Positions 1-7,957 of a stretch of DNA of 64,000 nt are shown in pieces (within the stretch, counting starts at the first letter, position 1; each line of letters opens with the position of its first letter). The notes under the pieces were generated by a model, which did not search any database, was not told where the DNA came from, and was given only the letters and a program-made list of their open reading frames with translations. This DNA is from Oscillospiraceae bacterium (GTDB lineage: Bacteria > Bacillota > Clostridia > Oscillospirales > Oscillospiraceae): positions 51,364 through 115,363 of the forward strand of contig SVMD01000008.1 of assembly GCA_015067615.1 (NCBI GenBank), written 5' to 3'. The position numbers and the translations under genes were made by a program.

Positions 1-962
1 TCCCCAAGCTCATCCTGAATCATTTCCTGGAACTCCGCATAGGCGGTGGGGAAAATTTCCCGGATGTATTCCAGCTTCGTGGGATCCGAGCACATACCCG
101 CCTCAAAGAAGTGGGCAAACGCCTCATTGGGAATGCTTTCAGAATCGTAGTAGTCGGAGTCATGGGCCCATCTGCCGCCGGCATTGCCCTCGGTAAGACC
201 GGTTACCAGGTCGGAAATGCCGTTTTTCATGTTGGGATCATCCCACAGCCAGGCAGAAAGGGCGTCATAGGCATCATTAATATCCGTATAGCCGTTTTCC
301 TGCATGCATCTCTGGAGCCAGTTATTCACATCCGCCTGCAGGCAATCGTAGAAATCATAGCTCCAGTCCGTGGAGGTGTCGCCGTTCCAGTCGGACCGGT
401 CATCGATCAGATGGCCCACCTCATGGAAGTACGTGTTGCCGGCACCCCGCTCGTTCACCGCGTCATCTTCATCGCTGTATTTGATGTAGTTCCCGCCGGA
501 ATTATAATGCGCGGTGCCCTGATAATCATCATCCTTGATTTTGATCTTATCCCGGTATTTTTCGTACAGTCTTCTGGTATTTTCGTCCACGGCGTTCTGC
601 GCCCTGTATTCCAGAATTTCCTCGTAGGTCATTCCCTCCGTGGGATCGGAGGGCTCTGCGCCGCCGTTTCCGCTATTTCCGGCACCTCCGTTGACCGCGT
701 TGTCCAGCGCGGCAGTTTCATGCTGCGTGTAAAGCTCAATGATCTCACCCAGGGCTGTATGCATTTTCTGCACATCGTTGATGTGCTTTTGGATGGCATC
801 AGGCATCAGATTCATCACGGCAATCGGAATCGACAGATTCCGGGCAATTTCCCTGCGGATACTGTCCAGGGATGACTGAACACTCACCAGGCCATCCGAG
901 ACCTGCTGAAACTGCACGGAGTTATTTTGCATTGCACTCAAATCAACAACGAACTGGCTCAT
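1..962 (-). CDS. Zinc metallopeptidase, lethal-factor-like, possible secreted toxin (partial)
   Basis: The frame opens at ATG 962-960 behind AGGAGG (969-974) and runs off the left edge, so only the first 320 residues are visible. Residues 1 to about 85 are helical and polar, compatible with a WXG100/LXG-type leader but without a clear WXG motif. A Gly/Asn/Ser linker follows, then a catalytic domain with HEVGH at residues 180-184 and, about 95 residues later, NEAFAHFFE (N279, E280), which fits the distal glutamate ligand. This HExxH plus distal Glu layout is that of anthrax-lethal-factor-like (ATLF) toxin peptidases. No signal peptide is seen. Toxin role and type VII-like export are inferences; no secretion or immunity gene is visible upstream, and the downstream side is outside the window. 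Confidence 0.7.
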   Translation of the reverse strand, partial: MSQFVVDLSAMQNNSVQFQQVSDGLVSVQSSLDSIRREIARNLSIPIAVMNLMPDAIQKHINDVQKMHTALGEIIELYTQHETAALDNAVNGGAGNSGNGGAEPSDPTEGMTYEEILEYRAQNAVDENTRRLYEKYRDKIKIKDDDYQGTAHYNSGGNYIKYSDEDDAVNERGAGNTYFHEVGHLIDDRSDWNGDTSTDWSYDFYDCLQADVNNWLQRCMQENGYTDINDAYDALSAWLWDDPNMKNGISDLVTGLTEGNAGGRWAHDSDYYDSESIPNEAFAHFFEAGMCSDPTKLEYIREIFPTAYAEFQEMIQDELG

Positions 963-1012
963 TGGCAACCTCCTGTATTTTTGTCCCGCCGGTTGACATT
1001 TAGTTTACCTAC

Positions 1013-1041
1013 AGAGTAACATATTTAACTGTTCTTTGCAA
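1013..1041 (-). promoter_or_regulatory. Possible promoter of the metallopeptidase gene
   Basis: On the minus strand TTGCAA (1041-1036) and TACTCT (1018-1013) are separated by 17 bp, about 50 bp before the start codon at 962. The -10 match is weak. The rest of 963-1275 holds only this site and the divergent TetR-gene promoter. Confidence 0.35.
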
Positions 1042-1197
1042 TCATTTCAGACAAACAACAGCTTTGGCGGGATAAACAGCAGATAATACCCGTATATTTT
1101 CGTTCTTTCCTGCATCGCCATACCAATGAGCACTTTCCTTTGTCCTGTCCGGAGGTATACCGTTTCTTCCCCGCGGTGTTTTTCCTCTGGACCTTTC

Positions 1198-1226
1198 TTG
1201 ACATCAGCGAAAAACTTTAGTATGAT
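1198..1226 (+). promoter_or_regulatory. Promoter of the TetR-family gene
   Basis: TTGACA (1198-1203), 17-bp spacer, TATGAT (1221-1226): a near-consensus vegetative promoter 50 bp before the ATG at 1276. It lies downstream of earlier in-frame ATG codons, which excludes them as starts. Repeated TAACG (1233-1245) just downstream could be an operator. Confidence 0.7.
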
Positions 1227-1275
1227 AAATAGTAACGGTGTTAACGTTTCAAATGTATCAAAGGAGGGATTTTTC

Positions 1276-1848
1276 ATGTCAACCAGGTCCGCCGGTCTGC
1301 GTGAAGCACTGATTCTTGCCGGCATCCACGAAATCAACGCCAATGGCGTTTCATCCTTCTCCATTCGCCGGGTGGCAGATGCCTGCGGTGTCTCCTGCGC
1401 CGCCCCCTACCGCCATTTTGAGAGCAAGCGGGAGTTCATCGCCGCCATTATTGACTATGTTAACGACCAGTGGGCAGCCCAGCAGGAGGTGATCCTGTCC
1501 GAATGCGGCAGCACGCTGCGGGAGCAGGTCATCGCCATCTGTTTGGGCTATGTGAGCTTTCTCATGGAAAAGCCCACCTACCGCGCCATCCTGATGCTGA
1601 AGGACGAGGAATTTGACAATCTGTACCACAAGAAACGCACCCAGTTCGGCTCCCTGTCCCAGACCCTGAATGCCCAGCTCTTTGCCGCCTCCGGCTATAC
1701 CAAGGAAATCTGGGACCGGAAACTGATGATGGTACGGTCTCTGATCTTCGGCGTGGTATTCCTGTTTGACGCAGGAGAGTTTGAATACAACGAAACCTCT
1801 ATGGAGTATCTTCGCTACACCATCAACCGGGAATTTGAGATCGACTGA
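1276..1848 (+). CDS. TetR/AcrR family transcriptional regulator
   Basis: A 190-residue protein started at ATG 1276 behind AAGGAGG (1261-1267). The N-terminal third is a TetR helix-turn-helix with the characteristic segment SIRRVADACGVSCAAPYRHF (about residues 33-52), followed by an all-helical ligand-binding region of normal length. TetR proteins bind palindromes as dimers and release them on binding a small molecule. No obvious target transporter is adjacent: its neighbours are the divergent metallopeptidase gene and the DUF1292 gene, which has its own promoter. It may control itself or the divergent gene. Ligand unknown. Confidence 0.88.
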   Translation: MSTRSAGLREALILAGIHEINANGVSSFSIRRVADACGVSCAAPYRHFESKREFIAAIIDYVNDQWAAQQEVILSECGSTLREQVIAICLGYVSFLMEKPTYRAILMLKDEEFDNLYHKKRTQFGSLSQTLNAQLFAASGYTKEIWDRKLMMVRSLIFGVVFLFDAGEFEYNETSMEYLRYTINREFEID

Positions 1849-1857
1849 GTCTCCATG

Positions 1858-1900
1858 TAAACTGCCCCGCAGCCTGTTCGGCTGCGGGGCAGTTTACCTT
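1858..1900 (+). terminator. Rho-independent terminator after the TetR-family gene
   Basis: A 17-bp perfect stem (1858-1874 with 1880-1896) and 5-nt loop begin 10 nt after the stop codon. The stem is A/T at its ends, so it could act in both directions. Confidence 0.8.
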
Positions 1901-1941
1901 TCGGAACAGACGAACCGCAAGCACCGGAACGAAACACCCCC

Positions 1942-1970
1942 TTGCTTTTCCCCCGGGCTTGGGTTATAAT
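1942..1970 (+). promoter_or_regulatory. Promoter of the DUF1292 gene
   Basis: TTGCTT (1942-1947), 17-bp spacer and a perfect TATAAT (1965-1970), 35 bp before the start codon at 2006. Confidence 0.7.
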
Positions 1971-2005
1971 CATGACAAAGATCAAAATGAAAAGGAGTAC
2001 TTTTT

Positions 2006-2296
2006 ATGGAAAACGAAAACCTGATTCCCGAAGAGGAAGTCAGCATTCTGACCCTCACCGACGAGAACGGCGCTGACGTGGATTTTGAATACCTGGACTG
2101 CATCGAGTACGAGGGCAAGGAATACCTGGTGCTGATGCCTGTTGAGGAGGAGTCCAACGAGATCGTCATCCTGGAAGTGGAGCCTGTGGACGAGGAGAAC
2201 GAGAACTACCTGGCTGTTTCCGACGAGGCTGTTCTGGACGCCGTCTACGCCATCTTCAAGGAGCGCTACGCCGATATCCTGACCTTCGAGGACTGA
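2006..2296 (+). CDS. DUF1292 domain protein (YrzB-like)
   Basis: A very acidic 96-residue protein beginning MENENLIPEEEVSILTLTDE, behind AAAAGGAG, with its own promoter and terminator. The pattern of beta-strands around F/Y-LDCIEYEGKEYLVLMP is that of DUF1292, a small cytosolic family common in Firmicutes and often found near mreB-, ruvX- or stress-linked genes. Its molecular role is not established. Here it is monocistronic. Its high Glu/Asp content agrees with a soluble protein; no catalytic motif is visible. Confidence 0.85.
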   Translation: MENENLIPEEEVSILTLTDENGADVDFEYLDCIEYEGKEYLVLMPVEEESNEIVILEVEPVDEENENYLAVSDEAVLDAVYAIFKERYADILTFED

Positions 2297-2304
2297 TACA
2301 AGCC

Positions 2305-2340
2305 AATGCCCCGGCACACAACGTGCCGGGGCATTTTCGT
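2305..2340 (+). terminator. Rho-independent terminator after the DUF1292 gene
   Basis: A 13-bp perfect GC-rich stem (2305-2317 with 2323-2335), 5-nt loop and T-rich tail, 9 nt after the stop codon. Confidence 0.85.
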
Positions 2341-2350
2341 TTTGTTGTTG

Positions 2351-2462
2351 GGCAGATAAATTATCGTTTACCGTACCATCTTCCGGTGATATCGTAGGGG
2401 CGATCACTGATCGCCCCTACATTCATGCCATTACGTTGTGCGCATAAACGATAATTTATGCC
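2351..2462. repeat. REPIN/MITE-like intergenic element
   Basis: A 112-bp element bounded by inverted repeats: AGATAAATTATCGTTTA-type sequence at 2351-2370 and its complement at 2445-2462. Its centre holds a near-perfect palindrome, GTAGGGGCGATCA/TGATCGCCCCTAC (2394-2420). It has no coding capacity. It sits between convergent terminators, typical of non-autonomous intergenic repeats. Confidence 0.65.
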
Positions 2463-2471
2463 ACATACAGC

Positions 2472-2500
2472 AATCTGCGCGCCCGGTGGGCGCGCAGATT
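2472..2500 (-). terminator. Hairpin, probable terminator of the DUF2284 gene
   Basis: A 13-bp perfect GC-rich stem (2472-2484 with 2488-2500) with a 3-nt loop lies 2 nt beyond the stop of the minus-strand DUF2284 gene. The following T-run is poor, so termination efficiency is uncertain. Confidence 0.6.
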
Positions 2501-2502
2501 TG

Positions 2503-3039
2503 TTAATAGAAGAGCAGCGAATACCAGGTGACCACGTTGCCGCCATACTGAAATTCCAGCCCCTGGCTTTCCAGTGTGGATATCAGGTTGATGCCGTGGC
2601 TTTCCAGGCAGGGGTGCATCTGTTCCGGGTGCCGGCAGGGCTGTCCATCCAGGTATGCGCAGCGGTCGCACAGGGCACAGGCCTCGGTGGAGAGAATGTA
2701 AGGTTCCATCCCCATTTCCCGAAAGATATCCCGGACCTGGTTGGTAATGGCCTCGTGGTCCGCCCGGGTGGCCAGGGTTCCGGCCATATCCGCAAGATCC
2801 GCCACCTCGGTGACCGTGCCGATCAGCAGACAATTCTCAAAGCTCCGGCATTTTTCCCGGCAGACCTCCACCGACCCCACCGCCGGGGGACAGGCCCAGG
2901 TCTTGCCGAACCTGGGGCACTCTTGTTCACAGACCCGGCGGACCCGGTGGGTAAATTCCAGTTCCTTCGGATCGATGAAGAAATAGGAATAAAGGGGAAG
3001 CTCCGCCAGACGCGCTTCCAGTTCTTCCCGGCAGATCAT
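2503..3039 (-). CDS. DUF2284 cysteine-rich metal-binding protein
   Basis: A 178-residue protein starting ATG 3039, overlapping the stop of the upstream phosphatase gene by ATGA and therefore translationally coupled. It has two cysteine clusters: CEQECPRFGKTWACPP around residue 38, and CALCDRCAYLDGQPC with a later HPC, around residues 120-140. This is the signature of DUF2284, annotated as a predicted metal-binding family (possibly Fe-S), function unknown. No signal peptide or membrane span. It is the last gene of the leftward cluster and may be unrelated to glycan assembly. Confidence 0.85.
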   Translation of the reverse strand: MICREELEARLAELPLYSYFFIDPKELEFTHRVRRVCEQECPRFGKTWACPPAVGSVEVCREKCRSFENCLLIGTVTEVADLADMAGTLATRADHEAITNQVRDIFREMGMEPYILSTEACALCDRCAYLDGQPCRHPEQMHPCLESHGINLISTLESQGLEFQYGGNVVTWYSLLFY

Positions 3040-3467
3040 GTCAGTTCCTCCAGGATGGCGGTGCAGCCCTCCAGAATATCCTGCCAGGTCTGTCTAAAAT
3101 CCCCGGTGTACCAGGGATCCGCCACATCATGAGAAAGCAGCGGACGGCATTTCTCCGCCTCGGCCCCGAAGAGCCGCCGCAGGTAGCGGGCGTTGGAGCC
3201 ATCCATATAGAAAATGTAGTCATAGCTTTGCAGCTCTGCCCGGGTGATCTGATGGGCAGTATGACCGTCGCAGCGGATGCCGTGCTTCTGAAGCTCCCGC
3301 CGGGCAGGGGGATACACAGGGTTTCCGATTTCCTCCCGGCTCACCGCCGCGGAAGCGATGGAAAATTCCTTCTCCCGCCCCGCCTTCTTCACCAGATCCT
3401 TCATCACAAACTCCGCCATGGGTGACCTACAAATATTGCCGTGACATACGAACAGTATTTTAATCAT
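3036..3467 (-). CDS. Low-molecular-weight protein tyrosine phosphatase
   Basis: A 143-residue enzyme with the P-loop CHGNICRS at residues 8-15 (nucleophile C8, phosphate-binding R14) and the general-acid loop DPWY (D117) near the C-terminus, as in Wzb/EpsB-type and YfkJ/YwlE-type phosphatases. It hydrolyses phosphotyrosine (or phosphoarginine in YwlE relatives). Its place at the end of a polysaccharide locus suggests control of glycan synthesis, but no bacterial tyrosine kinase (Wzc/CpsD) is visible in the window, so the substrate is unknown. It overlaps the next gene by 4 nt. About 100 bp separate it from the glycosyltransferase upstream. Confidence 0.93.
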   Translation of the reverse strand: MIKILFVCHGNICRSPMAEFVMKDLVKKAGREKEFSIASAAVSREEIGNPVYPPARRELQKHGIRCDGHTAHQITRAELQSYDYIFYMDGSNARYLRRLFGAEAEKCRPLLSHDVADPWYTGDFRQTWQDILEGCTAILEELT

Positions 3468-3566
3468 TGGTTTCCCCTTTACACAATGGATTTTCGGGTA
3501 GTGCGTGTATATGCTGCTGTGTGCTCCCGGCGCAGATACAGAAATATCTGCTTTTTGTCAGGTGGT

Positions 3567-4523
3567 TTATCTTTCACTGCCCCGCAGCAGATTGCGCAGC
3601 CTTTTTATCACGAAGGAAATACCGCCGGAGCAAAGGGAGCTGATCAGCAGAAGCCACAGAGCTTTGGGAACACCCATCCGGTACCGCTCCGGCAACTGGT
3701 GGTAGATACCCTTCTGTCTGGCTGTGATGGTCATACGGGCCCACAGCATATTACAGTGTCTTCTTGCCAGCTTGGCTATTCCCCGGCTTTGCTGTTCTTC
3801 AAAATAGGAGGCGCAGAAATCCAAGGCATCCACATGGTCAAACCGCTTTACTGAAAAAGCCCTGTTCATGATGCTCCCCTCCCGCTGACGGTAATAATAC
3901 AGCCAGGAGCGGACAAGTACCACCTTTTCCGCGTGATACAGCAAAATCGGTGTGGTTGCTTCGTCCTCATGCCACTTTCCCAACGGAAAACGGAGTTCCT
4001 GAAACAGTTCCTTCCGGAACAGCTTCCCCCAGGTCGCAATCGAAAAGAGATTTTCACCGTTATAAAAGGGTTCCAGCAACGCTTTTCCTGTGTAGCAGGA
4101 AGACTCGCCCACATACTTCCCCTCTTTTTCCAGTTGTATATCCTCAGTAAACGTCGCAGGATTGGTAATGGCGATATCCGCCTGATGCCTGACAGCTTCC
4201 CGATAAAGGGTTTCCAGCATGATGGGAGCCAGCGCATCATCGCTGTCTGCAAATGTGATCCACTGGCTGTCCGAGTTGGCGAATACCCAGTCAATGCCGG
4301 TATTTCTTGCGGCAGAAAGACCTCCGTTCTCCTGATGGATCACAGTGATCCGGTTGTCCCGGGCCGCATACTCGTCACAGATGGCACCGCAGCTATCCGG
4401 ACTTCCGTCGTCCACTAGGATCAGTTCGAAATCCCTGTGCGTCTGGGACAGAATACTTTCTATGCACAGACGCAGATAGGGTTCCACCCTGTATACAGGG
4501 ACTATTATACTGATTTTTTCCAT
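3567..4523 (-). CDS. GT2 family glycosyltransferase
   Basis: A 318-residue GT-A fold transferase. The N-terminus SIIVPVYRVEPYL, nucleotide-binding DDGSPD (38-43), the metal-binding DSDD (93-96) and the later WHEDEATTP with the catalytic-base aspartate are all present. The C-terminal part has basic, amphipathic stretches typical of membrane-associated capsule transferases. It adds a sugar from a nucleotide-sugar donor to a lipid-linked glycan on the cytoplasmic face. Sugar specificity cannot be read. It is the last glycosyltransferase of the leftward operon. It is closely alike to the GT2 at 9570-10538 in its motifs (LVDDGSPD, IHQEN), suggesting duplication. Confidence 0.93.
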   Translation of the reverse strand: MEKISIIVPVYRVEPYLRLCIESILSQTHRDFELILVDDGSPDSCGAICDEYAARDNRITVIHQENGGLSAARNTGIDWVFANSDSQWITFADSDDALAPIMLETLYREAVRHQADIAITNPATFTEDIQLEKEGKYVGESSCYTGKALLEPFYNGENLFSIATWGKLFRKELFQELRFPLGKWHEDEATTPILLYHAEKVVLVRSWLYYYRQREGSIMNRAFSVKRFDHVDALDFCASYFEEQQSRGIAKLARRHCNMLWARMTITARQKGIYHQLPERYRMGVPKALWLLLISSLCSGGISFVIKRLRNLLRGSER

Positions 4524-4552
4524 TTTACGATCTCTCTGTTAGTTTAACGTAA

Positions 4553-4729
4553 TTATTCCGTTATGTCGTTCAACAGAATACGTCTGATGCTTTCATATCG
4601 TTCCTTCCCCAGAATCTTCCAGCCGATGGTGCTGGGAAGATGCCGCAACCACTCTCTGCGCTGCTTCCGTTTCAGCTCCTTCATCATCTCAGGCGTATAC
4701 CAGGAAGCGCTGAAATGGCGAAAATGCAT
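4553..4729 (-). CDS. Small basic protein or glycosyl-enzyme C-terminal fragment, 58 aa
   Basis: A 58-residue open frame starts at ATG 4729 one base after the stop of the pyruvyltransferase-like gene (TGAAATG) and ends 29 nt before the next start. It is Arg/Lys-rich (MKELKRKQRREWLRHLP, residues 16-32) and ends in a helix with GKERYESIRRIL. I do not recognise a family. The basic helical character resembles C-terminal tails of capsule glycosyltransferases, so it may be a leftover of a deleted gene rather than a functional protein. Tight spacing favours translation. Confidence 0.4.
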   Translation of the reverse strand: MHFRHFSASWYTPEMMKELKRKQRREWLRHLPSTIGWKILGKERYESIRRILLNDITE

Positions 4730-4730
4730 T

Positions 4731-5798
4731 TCACTTTTTCAGTATATCCGTCACATATTCCTTCAGCACCTGGTAATAGGGTTGCAAATGATCATTGGAA
4801 TACAAGTAACCCATGCCCTTAATCTGGTTATACATTTCCATGATTTCATCTGGGCTCTCCGCAAAGCGAATATACCCCATTCCCTGGATCCATTCGTAGC
4901 AGCCCCGAACCTTGGGACTTTTACTGTCAATGACGACGCAAGCGGTCCCCGTGATTGCTGCAAATATCATTCCATGAAGTCTGTCTGTGATCACCAACTC
5001 AGCTGACCGGAAGATATCGAATTTCTTTGTTAATTCCGCTTGCCGACATTCTGGCGAAACAGATCGTCCTATATACATATCACTATAAAAAACGTTTCTT
5101 CCGAATATCTGCGCAGCCTGCTCCAAAATTGTACGATCCACTCCCGGTTCCCGCGTCTTCTCCCGATCAGATCGGAGACAGAGCAGGCACCCTTTTCGCT
5201 GCGTTCGCGATTTGCACTCGTTCAAAGAAAGCGCCATATCCGGAATCAATACCACGCGGTTATGGATTTCTCTGAGGAGTTCATAGGAAATTCGTTCCCG
5301 AGCACATATAGTCAGTGTCTTGTGTGCCCGATATATCCGCTTCGACTGCTCATATTCATACTGTCCTTGCTTAGACTCCTCAAAGTAAGCAGTATTGGGT
5401 AGGCACAGAATTCTGGACTCCGGACAGTTTTGAATCAAGTGTCTAAACAGCCGCTCAACACTCGGCCACAATGTGCCAATATTTCCACCACCATTTACAA
5501 TTATCGGATATCCATTCATAATGTACATTTTGTTGTGCTTCTGCATCAGCTTCAGTTCATCTACCGTTATCTCCGTATAGGCAATATTCATTTCCCTCAG
5601 CATTTGGATAACAGCCATTGCAATGGCGTGGTCACCCAAATTACCGTGGGTCGGTGTTAGTGTAAACAGAACCGTATCTTTGTCTGCAGCACAAATTCTT
5701 TTTTTAATACCCGATAGGCATCTGCATTCCTTCGTGTATTGATGCAGTCTACCATGAAGCACTCGGATTGGATATAAAAAATCCTCCATTGGGTTCAC
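4731..5798 (-). CDS. Polysaccharide pyruvyl transferase family protein
   Basis: A 355-residue protein with HGNLGDHAIAMAVIQML near residue 51, VNGGGNIGTLWPSVERLF in the middle of the N-terminal half, and TDRLHGMIFAAITGTACVV in the C-terminal half. These are hallmarks of the PS_pyruv_trans/WcaK family (GT-B-like fold, CsaB relatives), which transfer pyruvate from PEP to make ketals on glycans. The RLHG motif and the GxGN loop are intact. It would act on a lipid-linked glycan at the cytoplasmic membrane. Some family members are not pyruvyltransferases, so the exact reaction is inferred. The start is 3 nt after the exporter ATPase stop. Confidence 0.85.
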   Translation of the reverse strand: MNPMEDFLYPIRVLHGRLHQYTKECRCLSGIKKRICAADKDTVLFTLTPTHGNLGDHAIAMAVIQMLREMNIAYTEITVDELKLMQKHNKMYIMNGYPIIVNGGGNIGTLWPSVERLFRHLIQNCPESRILCLPNTAYFEESKQGQYEYEQSKRIYRAHKTLTICARERISYELLREIHNRVVLIPDMALSLNECKSRTQRKGCLLCLRSDREKTREPGVDRTILEQAAQIFGRNVFYSDMYIGRSVSPECRQAELTKKFDIFRSAELVITDRLHGMIFAAITGTACVVIDSKSPKVRGCYEWIQGMGYIRFAESPDEIMEMYNQIKGMGYLYSNDHLQPYYQVLKEYVTDILKK

Positions 5799-5801
5799 TC
5801 C

Positions 5802-7073
5802 TTACTTGACTTCCAGTTCTGGAAACATCATAAATCCCCACCAGGTATGGTTCCACCCCATCTTGTTATTTGCATCATTGTCCTGCCTTTTCTCGAATGC
5901 ACAGGCATTTTCCACCACATCATGCATCAAATTGGTTCCAAATTCGTTTACTGAGTAAGCTGTCAATTTGATGATATACTTTCCTGGAGCCAGCCAATCT
6001 ATAGACAGAGAAAGATTTATCTCATTCTCTCCCTCTATCGTAGATATACAGGCTTTTGATGTTGCCAATCCAACAACAGTCTTGTCTCCTGCCTCCACCG
6101 TCATACGCATCGCCATGTTGGGAATATGTCTTTTGGCCGTGTAACAAACATTGACCTGAACAGGACCGCCTCCACTGTAAAACGGTTTATCTGTATTCCG
6201 AAAAGTAATTGTTTGAATTGATACATTCCCGTCAATAATAGCCTTGTTTCGCTTGATCCGCGAACAGTCGTTTACTATTCTGGGTGCTTTTGTACTACTC
6301 ACATAAATATTAATGGCCGTCTCGGTATCGCCGTCGAAGATGATCCGGCCGTGGTCCATGACGATGCAGCGCTTACACAGCTGGCGGATGGTATTCATAT
6401 TGTGGGACACGTACAGAACGGTTCTGCCCTCGGAATTGGCGGCGTCGCCCATTCGGCCCAGGCACTTCTGCTGGAATTTCATATCGCCCACGGCCAGAAC
6501 CTCGTCCATGACCATGATCTCGCTGTCCAGATGGGCCGCCACGGAGAAGGCCAGCTTCACGTACATACCGGAGGAATAACGCTTGACGGGGGTGTCGATA
6601 AACTTCTCCATTTCGGCAAATTCCACGATCTGGTCGAATTTTGCGTCAATTTCCGCCTTGGTCATGCCTAAAATCGCGCCGTTCATGTACACATTCTCCC
6701 GGCCCGTCAACTCCGGATGGAAGCCGGTGCCCACCTCCAGCATGGAGGCAATGCGGCCGTTGTAGGAAATGGTACCGCTGGTGGGGGCAGTGACCCGGCT
6801 GAGCAGCTTTAAGAGGGTGGACTTGCCCGCGCCGTTGTGGCCGATGATGCCCACAGCCTCACCCTTCTTCACCTCAAAGGAGATATCATCCAGAGCCAGG
6901 AAACGTTCACCAATTTTCAGTGTGGTGTCGGAGCCAATCTTGCTGTTGGGATCCTCCTTACCCCGAACCCGGGCCCACCAGGTCTGCAGATCACCCTGCA
7001 GCGTGCCGCCGCCGATGGCGCCCAGGCGGTACTGCTTGGATACATGTTCAATTTTGATTGCAAGTTCTTCCAT
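5802..7073 (-). CDS. wzt: Polysaccharide ABC exporter ATPase with C-terminal recognition domain (Wzt/TagH-type)
   Basis: The start is taken at ATG 7073, where homology begins (MEELAIKIEHVSKQYRL); the open frame extends further upstream but lies over the permease gene. 423 residues: Walker A GHNGAGKST (78-86), signature YSSGM (166-170), Walker B IMVMDE (186-191), H-loop His224. Residues from about 260 to the end form a beta-rich extension like the Wzt C-terminal domain, which recognises the glycan terminus and licenses export. It pairs with the permease immediately upstream. The unusually long insert before Walker A (residues 18-60) is typical of Wzt/TagH proteins. Confidence 0.94.
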   Translation of the reverse strand: MEELAIKIEHVSKQYRLGAIGGGTLQGDLQTWWARVRGKEDPNSKIGSDTTLKIGERFLALDDISFEVKKGEAVGIIGHNGAGKSTLLKLLSRVTAPTSGTISYNGRIASMLEVGTGFHPELTGRENVYMNGAILGMTKAEIDAKFDQIVEFAEMEKFIDTPVKRYSSGMYVKLAFSVAAHLDSEIMVMDEVLAVGDMKFQQKCLGRMGDAANSEGRTVLYVSHNMNTIRQLCKRCIVMDHGRIIFDGDTETAINIYVSSTKAPRIVNDCSRIKRNKAIIDGNVSIQTITFRNTDKPFYSGGGPVQVNVCYTAKRHIPNMAMRMTVEAGDKTVVGLATSKACISTIEGENEINLSLSIDWLAPGKYIIKLTAYSVNEFGTNLMHDVVENACAFEKRQDNDANNKMGWNHTWWGFMMFPELEVK

Positions 7074-7081
7074 AATCCACC

Positions 7082-7939
7082 TCAAACTGTATCCATGAAG
7101 GTCTTTTCCACCCGGTTGAACAGCACAATGCCCAGGAACAGGACAACCAGGGTCACGCCCCAGCTGAGGAAATAGTACTCCCACTCCATACTGCCGATAC
7201 CTAAGTAAGCATACCGGAACAGGTTCACCGCGGGGGTGACAGGATTGCACATATACAGGGCATGCCACTTCCCGCCGGGGGCAAAGGCACCCATGCTGAA
7301 CATGTCATAGGCAACGGGGGTGGCGTACATCCACAGCTGCACGCCAAAGCCAACCAGCATGGCCAGGTCCCGGTACTTGGTGGTCAGGGCGGAAATGATA
7401 ACACCAAAGCCCAGGCTCAGCATGGCCATCTGCAGAAGCAGCACCGGGGTCATCAGAATCCACCAGTTGGGTGCAACCCCTTGTCCGGTGACGGTGTAGT
7501 AGATGAGGAACACCGCCAGGAACAGATACTGGATGCCAAAATTGATCAGCTGGGACAGCACCGAGGAAATGGGCATTACCAGACGGGGAAAATAGACCTT
7601 GCCCATGGTGTGGCTGTTGGCTACGAAGGTATTGGCGGTGCTGCTCAGGCTGCCGCTGAAATAGCCCCACATGACATTACCGGACAGGTAGAAAACAAAG
7701 GAGGGAACTCCTCCGGGGGCGAGGCCGGCGATGTTGCCGAAAATCAGGGTGAACATCACCGTGGTCAGGAAGGGCTGGATAATGGCCCAGGCAGGGCCCA
7801 GAATAGTCTGCTTGTACTTGGAAACAAAATTCCGCTTCACAAACAGAAAAATCAGGTCCCGATATTTCAGAACTTCCTTCAGATTCAGGTCAAACCATCC
7901 CGTTTTCGGGACGATCACCGTTGAAAATTTCTGTTGCAC
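7082..7939 (-). CDS. wzm: Polysaccharide ABC exporter permease (Wzm/TagG-type)
   Basis: 285 residues with a cytosolic N-terminus (FDLNLKEVLKYRDLIFLFVKRNF), the interface helix KYKQTILGPAWAIIQP and about six membrane spans, as in ABC-2 permeases for teichoic acid or O-antigen. The family signature ILGPAW is at about residue 46. Together with the ATPase 8 nt downstream it forms a two-plus-two exporter that moves undecaprenyl-linked glycan across the membrane. In Gram-positive bacteria the glycan would then go to the wall. Confidence 0.95.
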   Translation of the reverse strand: MQQKFSTVIVPKTGWFDLNLKEVLKYRDLIFLFVKRNFVSKYKQTILGPAWAIIQPFLTTVMFTLIFGNIAGLAPGGVPSFVFYLSGNVMWGYFSGSLSSTANTFVANSHTMGKVYFPRLVMPISSVLSQLINFGIQYLFLAVFLIYYTVTGQGVAPNWWILMTPVLLLQMAMLSLGFGVIISALTTKYRDLAMLVGFGVQLWMYATPVAYDMFSMGAFAPGGKWHALYMCNPVTPAVNLFRYAYLGIGSMEWEYYFLSWGVTLVVLFLGIVLFNRVEKTFMDTV

Positions 7940-7957
7940 TGTACGTTACTCCTTCTC

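Noticed and set aside
3532..3551. 7-bp hairpin with T-run between the last GT2 and the phosphatase gene
   Set aside because: The T-run is on the plus strand, where no gene ends nearby; too short to call a terminator for the minus-strand operon.
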